Assembly (NCBI RefSeq): GCF_003111625.1
Contig: NZ_MZGS01000014.1
Location: 62,001 to 126,000 of the forward strand
Reading direction: 5' to 3'
Origin: Methanobrevibacter thaueri
GTDB taxonomy: Archaea; Methanobacteriota; Methanobacteria; Methanobacteriales; Methanobacteriaceae
Length of the DNA stretch: 64,000 nt
The translations under genes and the position numbers were made by a program. How positions within the stretch are numbered: the stretch's first letter is position 1; every line of letters begins with the position of its first letter. This document shows positions 16,149 to 24,849 of the stretch, one piece after another. Under the pieces are notes generated by a model that was not told where the DNA came from, searched no databases, and saw only the letters and a list, made by a program, of their open reading frames with translations.

Positions 16149-17426
16149 TTATTTTTCACTCATCATTTTCAACAGGCTTGCGGATATCTCCAAATAGCTA
16201 TCGTTTGAAGAATATTGCTTAATTATTTCAATATATTCTTCAATATTCTCATTTTTTATTACTCTTTCAGCATTTTTCAATATTTGCCTATTTTTGATTT
16301 CATTTAATTCCTGAGGCGTGGGCAATTCCCTTTCAATGATTTTGGTGTTGTTTGCCTTCTGGATATTCTTAAAGCGCTGAACTTCATCCTTTGAAACCAG
16401 CATGAATGCAAGACCGCTTTTGCCTGCCCTGGCGGTTCTTCCAATTCGGTGAACATAATCGTCATGATTTTGAGGGACATCGTAATTTATTATGACACCC
16501 ACATCGTCAATGTCCAGGCCACGCGCCGCCACATCGGTGGCAACTAGAATAGAAATATTGCCATTCTTGAACTTGTTCATCACCTTGTCGCGTGTCTTCT
16601 GGGTCATGTCCCCATGTAGACTGTCAACGGCAAAATCCTGCTTTTTCAAATGTTTTGCAACATAATCCACACTCTTCTTGGTGTTGCAGAATATCAATGC
16701 CAGATTGACGTCATAGGCATCAATCAGCCCTGTCAATCCGTCGAACTTATCCCTTATATCGCACTTGAATGCGTATTGCTTGATTTTTGGAATGTTTTTC
16801 TTCTTATCGGCAATCCTGATGAATTCAGGGTCCTTTTGATATTTCTTTGCAATCTGCTTTATTTCAGACGGTATTGTTGCTGAAAACAGTAGTGTCTGCC
16901 TTTGTGAAGGGATTTTTGAAAGGATTATCTCAATGTCCTCCCTGAAACCCATCTCAAGCATCTCGTCGGCCTCGTCAAGCACAACGCTTTCAACACCAAT
17001 CAAATCCAGGTTTCCCCTTTCGATATGGTCGATTACACGGCCGGGAGTTCCGACAACAACATGGACTCCCTTCTTCAGCACCCTTGTCTGCTTTCCGATT
17101 GGCTGTCCTCCATAGACGGCAAGCACCTTGAACTTTTTAATCTTGGATGCAAGTTTCTCGATTTCAGAGGCAACCTGCATGGACAGCTCCCTTGTCGGAC
17201 ACATGACAATGGCCTGAGGGGACCTGTCGGGAATGAAAATTTTATTGAGAATAGGTATGCTGAAGGCCAGGGTTTTGCCCGAACCTGTCTGGGCCTGACC
17301 GATAATGTCCTTGCCCTTTAAAGCATGAGGTATTGACTGTTTTTGAATTGGAGTCAATTGAGAAAAGCCCATATCCTCAATGGCATTTTTCAGTTCGTCT
17401 GAAATGTTTAAATCATTGAAATTCAT
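16149..17426 (-). CDS. DEAD-box RNA helicase
   Basis: A 425-residue ATP-dependent RNA helicase. The order of motifs is complete: FSQLTPIQKQSIP (Q motif), AQTGSGKT (I), PTRELSMQ (Ia), TPGRV (Ib), DEAD within VLDEADEML (II), SAT in LLFSATIP (III), ATDVAARGLD (V), HRIGRTARAG (VI). A short charged C-terminal tail follows. It probably remodels mRNA or rRNA. It is convergent with the regulator gene upstream and followed on its 5' side by the radical SAM gene in the same direction, separated by 24 bp. Confidence 0.96.
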   Translation of the reverse strand: MNFNDLNISDELKNAIEDMGFSQLTPIQKQSIPHALKGKDIIGQAQTGSGKTLAFSIPILNKIFIPDRSPQAIVMCPTRELSMQVASEIEKLASKIKKFKVLAVYGGQPIGKQTRVLKKGVHVVVGTPGRVIDHIERGNLDLIGVESVVLDEADEMLEMGFREDIEIILSKIPSQRQTLLFSATIPSEIKQIAKKYQKDPEFIRIADKKKNIPKIKQYAFKCDIRDKFDGLTGLIDAYDVNLALIFCNTKKSVDYVAKHLKKQDFAVDSLHGDMTQKTRDKVMNKFKNGNISILVATDVAARGLDIDDVGVIINYDVPQNHDDYVHRIGRTARAGKSGLAFMLVSKDEVQRFKNIQKANNTKIIERELPTPQELNEIKNRQILKNAERVIKNENIEEYIEIIKQYSSNDSYLEISASLLKMMSEK

Positions 17427-17450
17427 TAATATAATATTTAAAAAACAAGT

Positions 17451-18311
17451 TTATAATAATTTTGATTGAACGGATTTTTCCGGAAACTCGTGCATATATG
17501 AGAATATCTCATCCTGATTATGCATTATTCCATTTTCCTCACACCTTTTCCTTAAAATCGACCTCAATCTGCGGTTGTCCTTGCTGTGGATGAAATAGCT
17601 ATCTCCAAATTCATCGATATATTTCTCCTTCACGCCGGGGAACCTCTCGTCAAGCATCTCATAGAAGTACTCCCTGTTTCCTTCCCTCAAGGACAGGCCC
17701 ATTCCCATGTTCAGCACTCCCTTGACATTGGCATCGATGCACCAGTCAAGAATCGCATTGATGTTTTCCTCGGTGTCGTTTATGTGGGGCAATATCGGGC
17801 ATAGCCAGACCACTGTGGGAATGTTTGCCTCATTGAGCTTATTCAAGACTTCAACACGGCGGGATGTGGGACATACATTGGGCTCGACAAGCCTGCACAG
17901 CTCATCGTCGGCTGTGGTTATGGTCACCTGAACCACCGCCTTTGTCTTTTCGTTGATTTTCCTAAGAAGGTCAATGTCCCTCAGCACCAAATCGGATTTT
18001 GTGATGCATGCCCATCCGAATCCGTATCTGTAAACCAGCTTGAGGGCCTTTCGAACAAACTCCAGTCTACTTTCAAGAGGAATGTACGGGTCGGTCATTG
18101 CGCCGGTTCCAATCATGCAGGGCTTGCGCTTGATGAGCTCCTTTTTCAGCAGTTCAATGGCATTCTCCTTAACCTCGATGTCCTCAAACTTATGGTTCAT
18201 CTGATAAATCTTGCTTCTTGAATCGCAGTATATGCATCCGTGGGTGCAGCCACGGTACATGTTGATTCCATAATCAGATGTGAAAATGCCCTTTGCAGTT
18301 ACATAATGCAT
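17451..18311 (-). CDS. SplB-like radical SAM protein
   Basis: A 286-residue radical SAM enzyme of the COG1533 (spore photolyase-like) group. Cys22, Cys26 and Cys29 (RGCTHGCIYC) bind the 4Fe-4S cluster. Later segments include GTGAMTDPYIPLE and ITKSDLVLRDIDLLRKI, usual in this group, and CPILPHINDTEENI. Archaeal members are uncharacterised; their resemblance to photoproduct lyase does not show DNA repair activity. The initiating ATG is near a T-rich promoter, and the divergent Cas4-like gene starts 64 bp away. Confidence 0.88.
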   Translation of the reverse strand: MHYVTAKGIFTSDYGINMYRGCTHGCIYCDSRSKIYQMNHKFEDIEVKENAIELLKKELIKRKPCMIGTGAMTDPYIPLESRLEFVRKALKLVYRYGFGWACITKSDLVLRDIDLLRKINEKTKAVVQVTITTADDELCRLVEPNVCPTSRRVEVLNKLNEANIPTVVWLCPILPHINDTEENINAILDWCIDANVKGVLNMGMGLSLREGNREYFYEMLDERFPGVKEKYIDEFGDSYFIHSKDNRRLRSILRKRCEENGIMHNQDEIFSYMHEFPEKSVQSKLL

Positions 18312-18375
18312 GAATTAACATTTACATATACTACTATAAAAAATGCCTTATACTAAAATCGACAGATACTAAATT

Positions 18376-19062
18376 ATGCAACAAAAAAACATTACCGAAT
18401 ACGATAAGGAATATGAGATTAAAGACCATCCTTCAGTAAAAGGTGTCAAGATAATTGAAGGTCAAAACAATTTCCCGATTAGCTGGCTCAACCAGCAAGG
18501 ATATTGCGAGTACCAGCTATATCTCGAAAACATGAAAGGAATAGAAACACAACCTACACCTGCAATGACACAGGGAAGCAAGATACACCACGAGCTTGAG
18601 GAGATATTCAAGCAGGACTCAACACCCTCAAAGTTCGAGGACGCCGTCGAGGCATCAAAGACAGAGGCATCAATGTCCAGGGAAGTCACAGTCATCGCTC
18701 CGAACTACGGAATAAGGGGAGACATTGACGAGATATGGATGAAACCTGATGAGATTGTGATAATCGACGACAAACCGGGAAGAACACCATACCAGTCAAC
18801 AATGAACCAGGTGAGGGCATACTGCCTTGCATATAAGGACATGACAGGTGAAGAAAGAAAAATAAAAGGAGCCCTTAGGGAAAGGGGAACGGAAAACCTC
18901 TTCTGGATAGAAATATTCACACCTGAAGTCGAAAAGCAAATCAAGTTCACAATCGACAGGATTCAGGGGCTCATTGACGGAACAAGACCATTCGTTCCGA
19001 CAAAAAATCCTAAAAAATGCAGATCCTGCAGATTCAAAAACAACTGTGAGCATGCAAAATGA
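18376..19062 (+). CDS. Stand-alone Cas4-like PD-(D/E)XK exonuclease
   Basis: A 228-residue protein with the Cas4/RecB-type nuclease layout. There is an N-terminal cysteine (GYCEYQLYLE), a helix with QGSKIHHELEE, an acidic metal ligand in GIRGDIDEIW, the D-x-K motif in VIIDDKPGR, a QVRAYCLAY helix, and a C-terminal CRSCRFKNNC supplying three cysteines. The four cysteines fit a 4Fe-4S cluster. Cas4 trims prespacers in CRISPR adaptation, but no CRISPR array or other cas gene is in this window, so this is likely a solo Cas4 in repair or mobile-element biology. It overlaps the SNase-like gene by 4 bp. Confidence 0.82.
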   Translation: MQQKNITEYDKEYEIKDHPSVKGVKIIEGQNNFPISWLNQQGYCEYQLYLENMKGIETQPTPAMTQGSKIHHELEEIFKQDSTPSKFEDAVEASKTEASMSREVTVIAPNYGIRGDIDEIWMKPDEIVIIDDKPGRTPYQSTMNQVRAYCLAYKDMTGEERKIKGALRERGTENLFWIEIFTPEVEKQIKFTIDRIQGLIDGTRPFVPTKNPKKCRSCRFKNNCEHAK

Positions 19063-19508
19063 ACAAGAAAACAATATCAATAATCCTACTGGCAATATTC
19101 CTAATCACAATCGTATTCACGGTAGCCAACACATTCCTAAGTGAGAACAATACATCACAGAACCAAACAGGCACGCTGACAATAGAAAACAGGACAGTGT
19201 CCTATGAAAAGTCAGGAAAATGCGTGGAGGTCATTGATGGAAACACCATACAGGTATACGGCGTCGGAAAGGTGCAGCTGACACAGGTGGGCTCACCCAC
19301 AGCCGAGGCAACACAGTTCGTCAAGGACAATTGTCTTGGAAAAACAGTGTATCTGGATATCGACGATAAAAAGCCACAGGACGACTATGGAAGAACACTG
19401 GCCATAGCATACACTGAGGACTGCGACATAAACGGAGAGCTTCTTGACAATGGCCTTGCCAAAATGTCATATTTCGAGCCTAGCGAATTCAAAAAAGGAG
19501 AAGTCTGA
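19059..19508 (+). CDS. Membrane-anchored SNase-fold protein with a degraded active site
   Basis: 149 residues: a signal anchor (5-28), an Asn/Thr-rich linker, then a staphylococcal-nuclease-like barrel. CVEVIDGNTIQVYG, KTVYLDI, DDYGRTLAIAY and DINGELLDNGLAKMSYFEP match the family in order. The catalytic positions are largely gone. The family's DGDT is DGNT (Asn62), the catalytic Arg35 equivalent is Gln73 in VQLTQV, and the Asp40/Glu43 loop is GSPT; only Arg112 (Arg87 equivalent) remains. It is therefore probably a non-catalytic binding module outside the cell. Coupled by a 4-bp overlap to the Cas4-like gene. Confidence 0.75.
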   Translation: MNKKTISIILLAIFLITIVFTVANTFLSENNTSQNQTGTLTIENRTVSYEKSGKCVEVIDGNTIQVYGVGKVQLTQVGSPTAEATQFVKDNCLGKTVYLDIDDKKPQDDYGRTLAIAYTEDCDINGELLDNGLAKMSYFEPSEFKKGEV

Positions 19509-20147
19509 TTATACTACCCTATTCAATCCCAAATGGATTTTGTTTTTCTTATACACCCTGTCCAGAATCTCGTTCCACTCTTCAACGCTTATCCTGCCCT
19601 TGTTCGGAATGAGCTTGTCGAGTGAAGACTCGTTAACGTTCAGGATGTCGGCAAGAACAAATGAAAGGGTCTTGCCTGTCAATGACAAGTCATATGGGTC
19701 ATAGCCGGTTACCGCCAAAACCCAAACATTGTCCTTTGATGATGAGTTATACTCACGTCTAAGGGAATCAAACCAGCTGGCAATCCTATTGTTTTTCTCA
19801 CCTATGCCGTCACCGATGGAAATGTAGTAATCCTCACCGTCGAATTCAACCGAATCGATGGCCCTCTGGATTTTTGCCTTAAGCTCGGGAGAATCAAGCT
19901 CCAATTCCCACTCATTGTTGGAAATGCTTTCAGCAAGGTAATTTTCAAGTTCCTTTACGTTTTGAAAATATCCCAAAGGCTCCAACCTGTCCGGATCACG
20001 GTCACACAGGTCATAGATTAAATCCTCATCCACATCGACTATTTCGTATCCGTCAAGCTTATGGGACTTGTATTCCTTAAAATCAATGCAATAGTTTTCC
20101 AAATCTTCCTTGTTGAGATACCACAAGACCTGAACCCTTTTAATCAT
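19509..20147 (-). CDS. Conserved-looking hypothetical protein
   Basis: A 212-residue, acidic, soluble protein that I do not recognise. The N-terminus (MIKRVQVLWYLNKEDLENYC) and a central GEDYYISIGDGIGEKNNRIASWFDS segment look structured. It ends in a helical segment SVEEWNEILDRVYKKNKI. No membrane helices, signal peptide or metal motif. Convergent with the SNase-like gene with zero spacing and in the same direction as the RDD gene 29 bp behind. Codon use is like its neighbours, so it is a real gene. Confidence 0.75.
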   Translation of the reverse strand: MIKRVQVLWYLNKEDLENYCIDFKEYKSHKLDGYEIVDVDEDLIYDLCDRDPDRLEPLGYFQNVKELENYLAESISNNEWELELDSPELKAKIQRAIDSVEFDGEDYYISIGDGIGEKNNRIASWFDSLRREYNSSSKDNVWVLAVTGYDPYDLSLTGKTLSFVLADILNVNESSLDKLIPNKGRISVEEWNEILDRVYKKNKIHLGLNRVV

Positions 20148-20176
20148 GACTCTCTAAAAATAAGAAAAAAGTGTAA

Positions 20177-20572
20177 TTAACTCACGTCAATTACAACAGT
20201 TCTAGTAATGTTATTTAAAACCCTATCTGTCTTTAAGAGTTTACCGATTGCCCAATCGAAAATGATTGGAATCCAATAAATCTTAGTCAAGTTGCGTACA
20301 ATAGCCTGTGGCCAGGAGATATAAGCTCCATTTTTGGACCTGACTTCAAGCCTCATTATAGCCTTACCCATGCTTGCGCCGGCTAATTTCTCACATAAAA
20401 TGAAATATAGCAATATCACGACAGCAACAAAGAAAGGTAAATAATCATATATTGTATGAACATTGCCTGCACCGACAAGCATGTAAATGAAATAGGACAC
20501 AACCCACATCAGGGCTGAAACCACAATAAAGTCAAGAATGTAAGCAAAAACTCTTTTTGAAAAAACACTCAT
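20177..20572 (-). CDS. RDD-family membrane protein
   Basis: 131 residues with about three membrane helices. It has the family's features: an early Arg with RVFAYILDFIVVSALMW (Arg and Asp of RDD), a middle KLAGASMGKAIMRLEVRSKNG, and a final PQAIVRNLTKIYWIPIIFDW. RDD proteins are of uncertain function; some have been linked to ion or small-molecule transport. It lies 9 bp downstream of hypE on the same strand and may be transcribed with it. Confidence 0.88.
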   Translation of the reverse strand: MSVFSKRVFAYILDFIVVSALMWVVSYFIYMLVGAGNVHTIYDYLPFFVAVVILLYFILCEKLAGASMGKAIMRLEVRSKNGAYISWPQAIVRNLTKIYWIPIIFDWAIGKLLKTDRVLNNITRTVVIDVS

Positions 20573-20581
20573 ATTTTCACC

Positions 20582-21601
20582 TTAACAAACTCTTGGAACC
20601 GGATCCGCTATAGGTGCCTCAAGAATCCTTTCACCACCAATAGGGGTGTTTACAACAACATAATCCCCTTCGACAACTTCACCGATTATTGCTGCATTTT
20701 CACCATATTTTTCGCCTTTGATTGCTTCAAGAACCGCTTCGGCCTTATCTGCCTTAACGCCCATGACAACTTTGCCCTCGTTGGCTACTTCAAATGGGTC
20801 AATGCCTAACATTTCAGATACCGCATGAACTTCCTCCCTGATTGGAATAGCTTCCTGTTCAAGAACGACTCCCACGCCCGCTTTTGATGCCATCTCATTG
20901 ATTGCATTGGCAAATCCTCCACGGGTAGGATCCTTCATTGCGGTAACTCCACCAATTTCCAAAGCACTTTTAATTATATTCCACATTGGAGCAACGTCTG
21001 ATTTCAAATCGGTGTCAAATCCGAAACCTTCCCTGAATGACATCAGGCTCATTCCGTGGTCACCAAGGCTTCCGGTAACGATTATCTTATCACCGACTTC
21101 AAGACCTGAATCACGAACTACTTCGCCTTTTTTCGCTATTCCAATACCGGTTGTCACCATCACGATGCCGTCAAGCTTGTCCTGAGGCATTACCTTTGTG
21201 TCTCCGGTAATTACTGCCACATCAACTTCCTCACAGGTCTCGTTCAAGGACTTTATGATTTTATCCAAATCCTCTATCGGAAATCCTTCCTGCATGATGA
21301 TTGCGTTTGAAATAGCCAACGGTTTGGCTCCCATAACTGAAACGTCGTTGATTGTTCCAGCGGCGGAAATCCTTCCGATATCCCCACCAGGGAAGAATAA
21401 AGGATCTATTGTGTGACCGTCAGTGGTCATTACAATCTCATAATCTCCCATTGGGATGGAAGCCCCATCATCTAAGGCGTCTAAGCTAATACCACCATTG
21501 ACACTTTTTTTGGTGATATTATCTAAAATTGTGCTGGATATCAAATTAGCCATTACTTCTCCGCCAGCACCATGATTCATACTAATTTTATCTTCTGACA
21601 T
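20582..21601 (-). CDS. hypE: Hydrogenase maturation protein HypE
   Basis: A 339-residue protein that dehydrates the carbamoyl group carried on its C-terminal cysteine to a thiocyanate, the source of the CN ligands of [NiFe] hydrogenases. MNHGAGGEVMANLI at the start, DDGASIPMGDYEIVMTTDGH (ATP site), GGDIGRISAAGTINDVSVMGA, and the C-terminal PRVC carrying the acceptor cysteine are all present. Essential to a hydrogenotrophic methanogen for Frh, Mvh and Eha/Ehb hydrogenases. It is preceded by a TATA-rich stretch and a GGAGATAAA site. Confidence 0.96.
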   Translation of the reverse strand: MSEDKISMNHGAGGEVMANLISSTILDNITKKSVNGGISLDALDDGASIPMGDYEIVMTTDGHTIDPLFFPGGDIGRISAAGTINDVSVMGAKPLAISNAIIMQEGFPIEDLDKIIKSLNETCEEVDVAVITGDTKVMPQDKLDGIVMVTTGIGIAKKGEVVRDSGLEVGDKIIVTGSLGDHGMSLMSFREGFGFDTDLKSDVAPMWNIIKSALEIGGVTAMKDPTRGGFANAINEMASKAGVGVVLEQEAIPIREEVHAVSEMLGIDPFEVANEGKVVMGVKADKAEAVLEAIKGEKYGENAAIIGEVVEGDYVVVNTPIGGERILEAPIADPVPRVC

Positions 21602-21713
21602 TTTATCTCCTATAATTAAAAATAATATTAATGAAATAGTATTTGTTAAAACAAGTATATAAAATTATGAAAAAAAAGTTAAAATAAAAAAAGAGAATTT
21701 AAAGATAGAATCC

Positions 21714-22088
21714 TTAAATTAAAATTCCGTTAATAACACCGTCTTGACCAGGTCTGGATGTTACTTTAGCATTACCTTCAGGGGTTTCTACGATAGCACC
21801 TTTGGTAATGATGTTCCTTCTTACGTAGTTAGGGTTTGCGGTGTTTTCAACTACTCCGAGAATGTCAACGACTTTGGTTTTACCGTTTGCGTCGGTAACG
21901 TTGATTTTATTGCCGGTAGCTAACCTGAGTTTTTCGTTTCCACCACGGGTTCTGATTTTTCTTAATCTTTTTTCATCTAACCTAGTTTCAGCTGGGTCTC
22001 TTCCTAATTCTGATTTTCTTTTTCCACGGTTTGCAACATTTCTTGCACCGGATGGACTTCTAGTTGATTTTCCTTGAGAAATTGCCAT
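21714..22088 (-). CDS. rps8e: Ribosomal protein S8e
   Basis: A 124-residue small-subunit protein found only in archaea and eukaryotes. The basic N-terminus ([20 protein letters not shown]), then [16 protein letters not shown] and the C-terminal [21 protein letters not shown] are diagnostic. It is monocistronic with a TATA-like TAAATATAATATG just upstream and a GGTGAAATA binding site. Confidence 0.97.
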   Translation of the reverse strand: MAISQGKSTRSPSGARNVANRGKRKSELGRDPAETRLDEKRLRKIRTRGGNEKLRLATGNKINVTDANGKTKVVDILGVVENTANPNYVRRNIITKGAIVETPEGNAKVTSRPGQDGVINGILI

Positions 22089-22281
22089 TATTTCACCTAA
22101 ATAAATATAATATGTAATATAATAATCGCTGTCTGTAAGTCTCTTTTCAATTAGGCTATTTGCAAGATTATTAATAGCTTAATTATTGAGAGCAAAAAAG
22201 AGCCTTAAAGAATAATGATAATAAAATATTAATTTATCATTATATATAAATGTTTTATTTTTTACAGAAAAAATAAGAAAA

Positions 22282-22518
22282 TCAATGTTGATTTTTCAAA
22301 ATGAATTCATCGAGCAACTCGTCGAATTCCTCTTCGCTCAGATTCTCATCGGATGCGGCTTCAAGAATCTTCTGGATTTCCTCCTGGGAAACGTCATCCC
22401 CCAAAAGCTCAAGGAGCAATTCCTTCAAATCTCCATCGTCGATGTATGCCTCGCCATAACTGAGGGATTGTGAGTTGCCTTCCTCGTCAAGAGAGTAGTA
22501 TGGGATTTCCTGTGGCAT
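22282..22518 (-). CDS. Small acidic hypothetical protein
   Basis: 78 residues, strongly acidic, with a Tyr-rich start (MPQEIPYYSLDEEGNSQSLSYG) and helical repeats LKELLLELLGDD and IQKILEAASDENLSEEEFDE. Not recognised. Its start lies 4 bp after the stop of the next acidic gene, so the pair is one transcript. Base composition is higher in GC than the flanking spacers, as expected of coding sequence. Confidence 0.65.
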   Translation of the reverse strand: MPQEIPYYSLDEEGNSQSLSYGEAYIDDGDLKELLLELLGDDVSQEEIQKILEAASDENLSEEEFDELLDEFILKNQH

Positions 22519-22522
22519 TCAA

Positions 22523-22822
22523 CTACTCCTCATCGTCCTCATCAGGGAATTCGTAGTAAACTACATTATACGGATCATCATCAAAGTACCATTCATTAGG
22601 CTCGTCGAGCATATCCCCATCATCATCGTCTACCAGGATATCCCCTTCAAGTTCTCCTTCGCCTTCAACTTGAATCACGATGTTAACGTCTTCGCCTAAC
22701 TCTTCAACATCAATTCCCAATTCATCCAAATCTATTTCCAATTCCCCGTCCTTGATGGCTTCTTCGGGTACGACAATAACTATTTCATCAACAGAATCAA
22801 TATTGACATTTTCATCTTTCAT
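22523..22822 (-). CDS. Extremely acidic hypothetical protein
   Basis: 99 residues, about 40% Asp plus Glu and almost no Lys or Arg. The first half alternates hydrophobic and acidic residues (VDEIVIVVPEEAIKDGELEI), like beta strands. The second half is Asp/Glu/Tyr-rich (LVDDDDGDMLDEP, NEWYFDDDPYNVVYYEF). Not recognised. The charge might mimic nucleic acid or bind cations or a basic protein; that is speculation. It is co-directional with the 78-residue acidic protein and probably with the DUF2283-like gene. Confidence 0.65.
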   Translation of the reverse strand: MKDENVNIDSVDEIVIVVPEEAIKDGELEIDLDELGIDVEELGEDVNIVIQVEGEGELEGDILVDDDDGDMLDEPNEWYFDDDPYNVVYYEFPDEDDEE

Positions 22823-22890
22823 ATTATCACTTCGTTTTATATTTTTAATTAAGTCATATTTAAACGTTAAGCAATAGAATGGAATGTAAC

Positions 22891-23235
22891 TTAGATGTTA
22901 CAGTCCATTAGATATTGCAAACTCGGAATGCCGAAATCATTCCTGCGCCTTAAGGAGCAGATTTCAGAGTTTTCAACAAACATCCTGAATGACAGGCATT
23001 CATCATTGCAGCTGATGCAGATCCTAACGTTGCCGTCCTGCAAAGATTTTCCTGAAACATTGAAAACCTCTGATGCATTTCTTACAAAAACGGAAGTTGG
23101 CATGTTGTTCTTATCGATATTTAAAAAGATATCGTCGGAAATGCCATAATCCGCAACGTATCCATGTTCGCCGACAACCTTTCCAACAAAGGTGTCACTT
23201 TCTTCGTCATAGCTTGAAATCAATCTTTTTTCCAT
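22891..23235 (-). CDS. DUF2283-like small protein
   Basis: About 114 residues. The first 60 (MEKRLISSYDEESDTFVGKV, then ADYGISDDIFLNIDKNN, then PTSVFVRNASEVF) have the strand pattern and the Y-D-x-E-x-D and N-A-S positions of DUF2283. The last 50 residues contain four cysteines (CISCNDEC, and CNI at the end) and are not recognised. The ATG at 23235 is supported by GAGGT about 9 bases upstream; the 15 bases before it are leader. It is upstream of the two acidic genes on the same strand. Confidence 0.65.
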   Translation of the reverse strand: MEKRLISSYDEESDTFVGKVVGEHGYVADYGISDDIFLNIDKNNMPTSVFVRNASEVFNVSGKSLQDGNVRICISCNDECLSFRMFVENSEICSLRRRNDFGIPSLQYLMDCNI

Positions 23236-23423
23236 AATATCAAACCTCAAACATAGTATATCTCTTATAACATATAACGAATGTCCGAGAGCATTTGGAA
23301 AGTAATAAGAATAAATTTAAGGACAATAATTAACAATTAAAGCAATAAAATTGCTCCCAGTGAAAAATATTGCATTAGAAAAATATTATAACAACTAAGA
23401 ATATAGTAGAATTAGGTGTCAAA

Positions 23424-24107
23424 ATGGTTGTAGAGACTGAAGAACAATTGGCTCTTGAGGCTGAAATCAAGGAGCAGGCCCAGAAATTCCTCGCATATCT
23501 CAATTCAACACTTCCGGAAAGCATGGAACTGGAATATGAGGGATTCTACAGAAGAGGCTTCTTTGTCAGCAAAAAAAGATATGCCGTGATTGAAGACGGC
23601 GAAATCATAGCTAAGGGACTTGAACTGGTCAGAAGAGACTGGGCGCCAATTGTCAAAAAGACACAAGAGGCAATACTCATGGCAATCCTCAAGGAAGGGG
23701 ATTCCGACAAAGCCATCAAGGAAGTCAAAAAAGTATTAAAAAGACTTAAGAAAGGTGATGTTGACAAGAAGGAGCTCATCATCCACACACAGATAACCAA
23801 GCCATTGAACCAATACAAGCAGGTAGGACCGCATGTCGTGGCCGCCCGAAAAATAGAGGAGCACGGAATCAGAGTGAGCCGAGGAACCATCATACAATAC
23901 ATAATCGTTAAGGGAAAAGGCTCAATAAGCCAAAGGGCAGTTCCATACGAATACAGCGAAGGATACGAATACGACAAGGACTACTACATCAACAATCAGT
24001 TGATTCCTGCAGTTGAAAGGATCATGTACTCATTCGGCTATACTAAAAAGGACCTTGAGGACATGGCCGCCGGTGAAGTCCAGCAAAGTCTTGACGCATT
24101 TTTCTAA
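23424..24107 (+). CDS. polB2: Split family-B DNA polymerase, small subunit PolB2
   Basis: 227 residues equal to the C-terminal piece of an archaeal family-B polymerase. [20 protein letters not shown] lies just beyond polymerase motif [14 protein letters not shown] and THITKPL-like [21 protein letters not shown] belong to the thumb, and [18 protein letters not shown] is the usual end. In Methanothermobacter the enzyme is made from two separately encoded parts (PolB1 with exonuclease and palm, PolB2 with the thumb). The same split is seen here; the large part is not in the window. The start has its own leader and a short N-terminal extension of about 30 residues. Confidence 0.93.
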   Translation: MVVETEEQLALEAEIKEQAQKFLAYLNSTLPESMELEYEGFYRRGFFVSKKRYAVIEDGEIIAKGLELVRRDWAPIVKKTQEAILMAILKEGDSDKAIKEVKKVLKRLKKGDVDKKELIIHTQITKPLNQYKQVGPHVVAARKIEEHGIRVSRGTIIQYIIVKGKGSISQRAVPYEYSEGYEYDKDYYINNQLIPAVERIMYSFGYTKKDLEDMAAGEVQQSLDAFF

Positions 24108-24143
24108 AAATTTAAATATTTTTAAAATATATATAAACATCAT

Positions 24144-24839
24144 ATGATTAAGAATGATGATGACAAAGTAGTTTTTTTCGATATAGATGGAACATTGCTT
24201 GACACTTCAGATTTTGCCGAAACCGCAAGAAAAGCAGCTATCGGACTTATGGTCGATAACGGATTGCCGCTTGACAAGGATGAGGCATACGGTGTTTTAA
24301 AGACAATCATCCGTGAAAAGGGATCCAATTACGGCAAGCACTTCAATGTGCTGACCCAGGTCGTTTTGGGCCATGAGGACCCTATGCTTGTGGCACTTGG
24401 AATGATAACATACCACAACGTTAAGATGGCGCTTTTAAGGCCATTCCCTGAAACCATCGACACATTGATATATCTCAAAAGTCAGGGATACCGTCTAGCG
24501 GTCATATCAAACGGACTGACCATCAAACAATGGGAAAAACTAGTCAGGCTCAACGTACATTCATTTTTTGATGAGGTAATAACCTCAGAAGAAGTGGGCA
24601 AGGAAAAACCTAATAAACTTATTTTTGATGTTGCCCTTAGAAAAATGAAAGGAAATCCCGAAAGATCCGTCATGATAGGCAACAAATTCAAACCGGACGC
24701 CTTGGGTGCAGTCAATGCGGGAATGAGAGCCATCCTTGTAAACTCTGACGTTACAGAAGAGGACAGAGAATACATAAAAAGAGAAAAACTTGACATCACA
24801 ATAGTTGAAGATATCGGCGATGTCAACACCATATTATAG
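24144..24839 (+). CDS. HAD-superfamily hydrolase
   Basis: A 231-residue phosphatase-like enzyme. Motif I FFDIDGTLLDTS (nucleophile and acid Asp), motif II VISNG, motif III Lys in GKEKPNKLIF, and motif IV MIGNKFKPDALGAVNAG. The helical cap between motifs I and II (about residues 20-95) places it in subfamily I with phosphoglycolate phosphatase-like enzymes. The substrate cannot be read from sequence. It follows polB2 by 36 bp and is convergent with the xth gene. Confidence 0.92.
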   Translation: MIKNDDDKVVFFDIDGTLLDTSDFAETARKAAIGLMVDNGLPLDKDEAYGVLKTIIREKGSNYGKHFNVLTQVVLGHEDPMLVALGMITYHNVKMALLRPFPETIDTLIYLKSQGYRLAVISNGLTIKQWEKLVRLNVHSFFDEVITSEEVGKEKPNKLIFDVALRKMKGNPERSVMIGNKFKPDALGAVNAGMRAILVNSDVTEEDREYIKREKLDITIVEDIGDVNTIL

Positions 24840-24849
24840 CCGGCAATAT

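Noticed and set aside
18376-19062. CRISPR-Cas locus suggested by the Cas4-like gene
   Set aside because: No repeat-spacer array and no other cas gene anywhere in the window.
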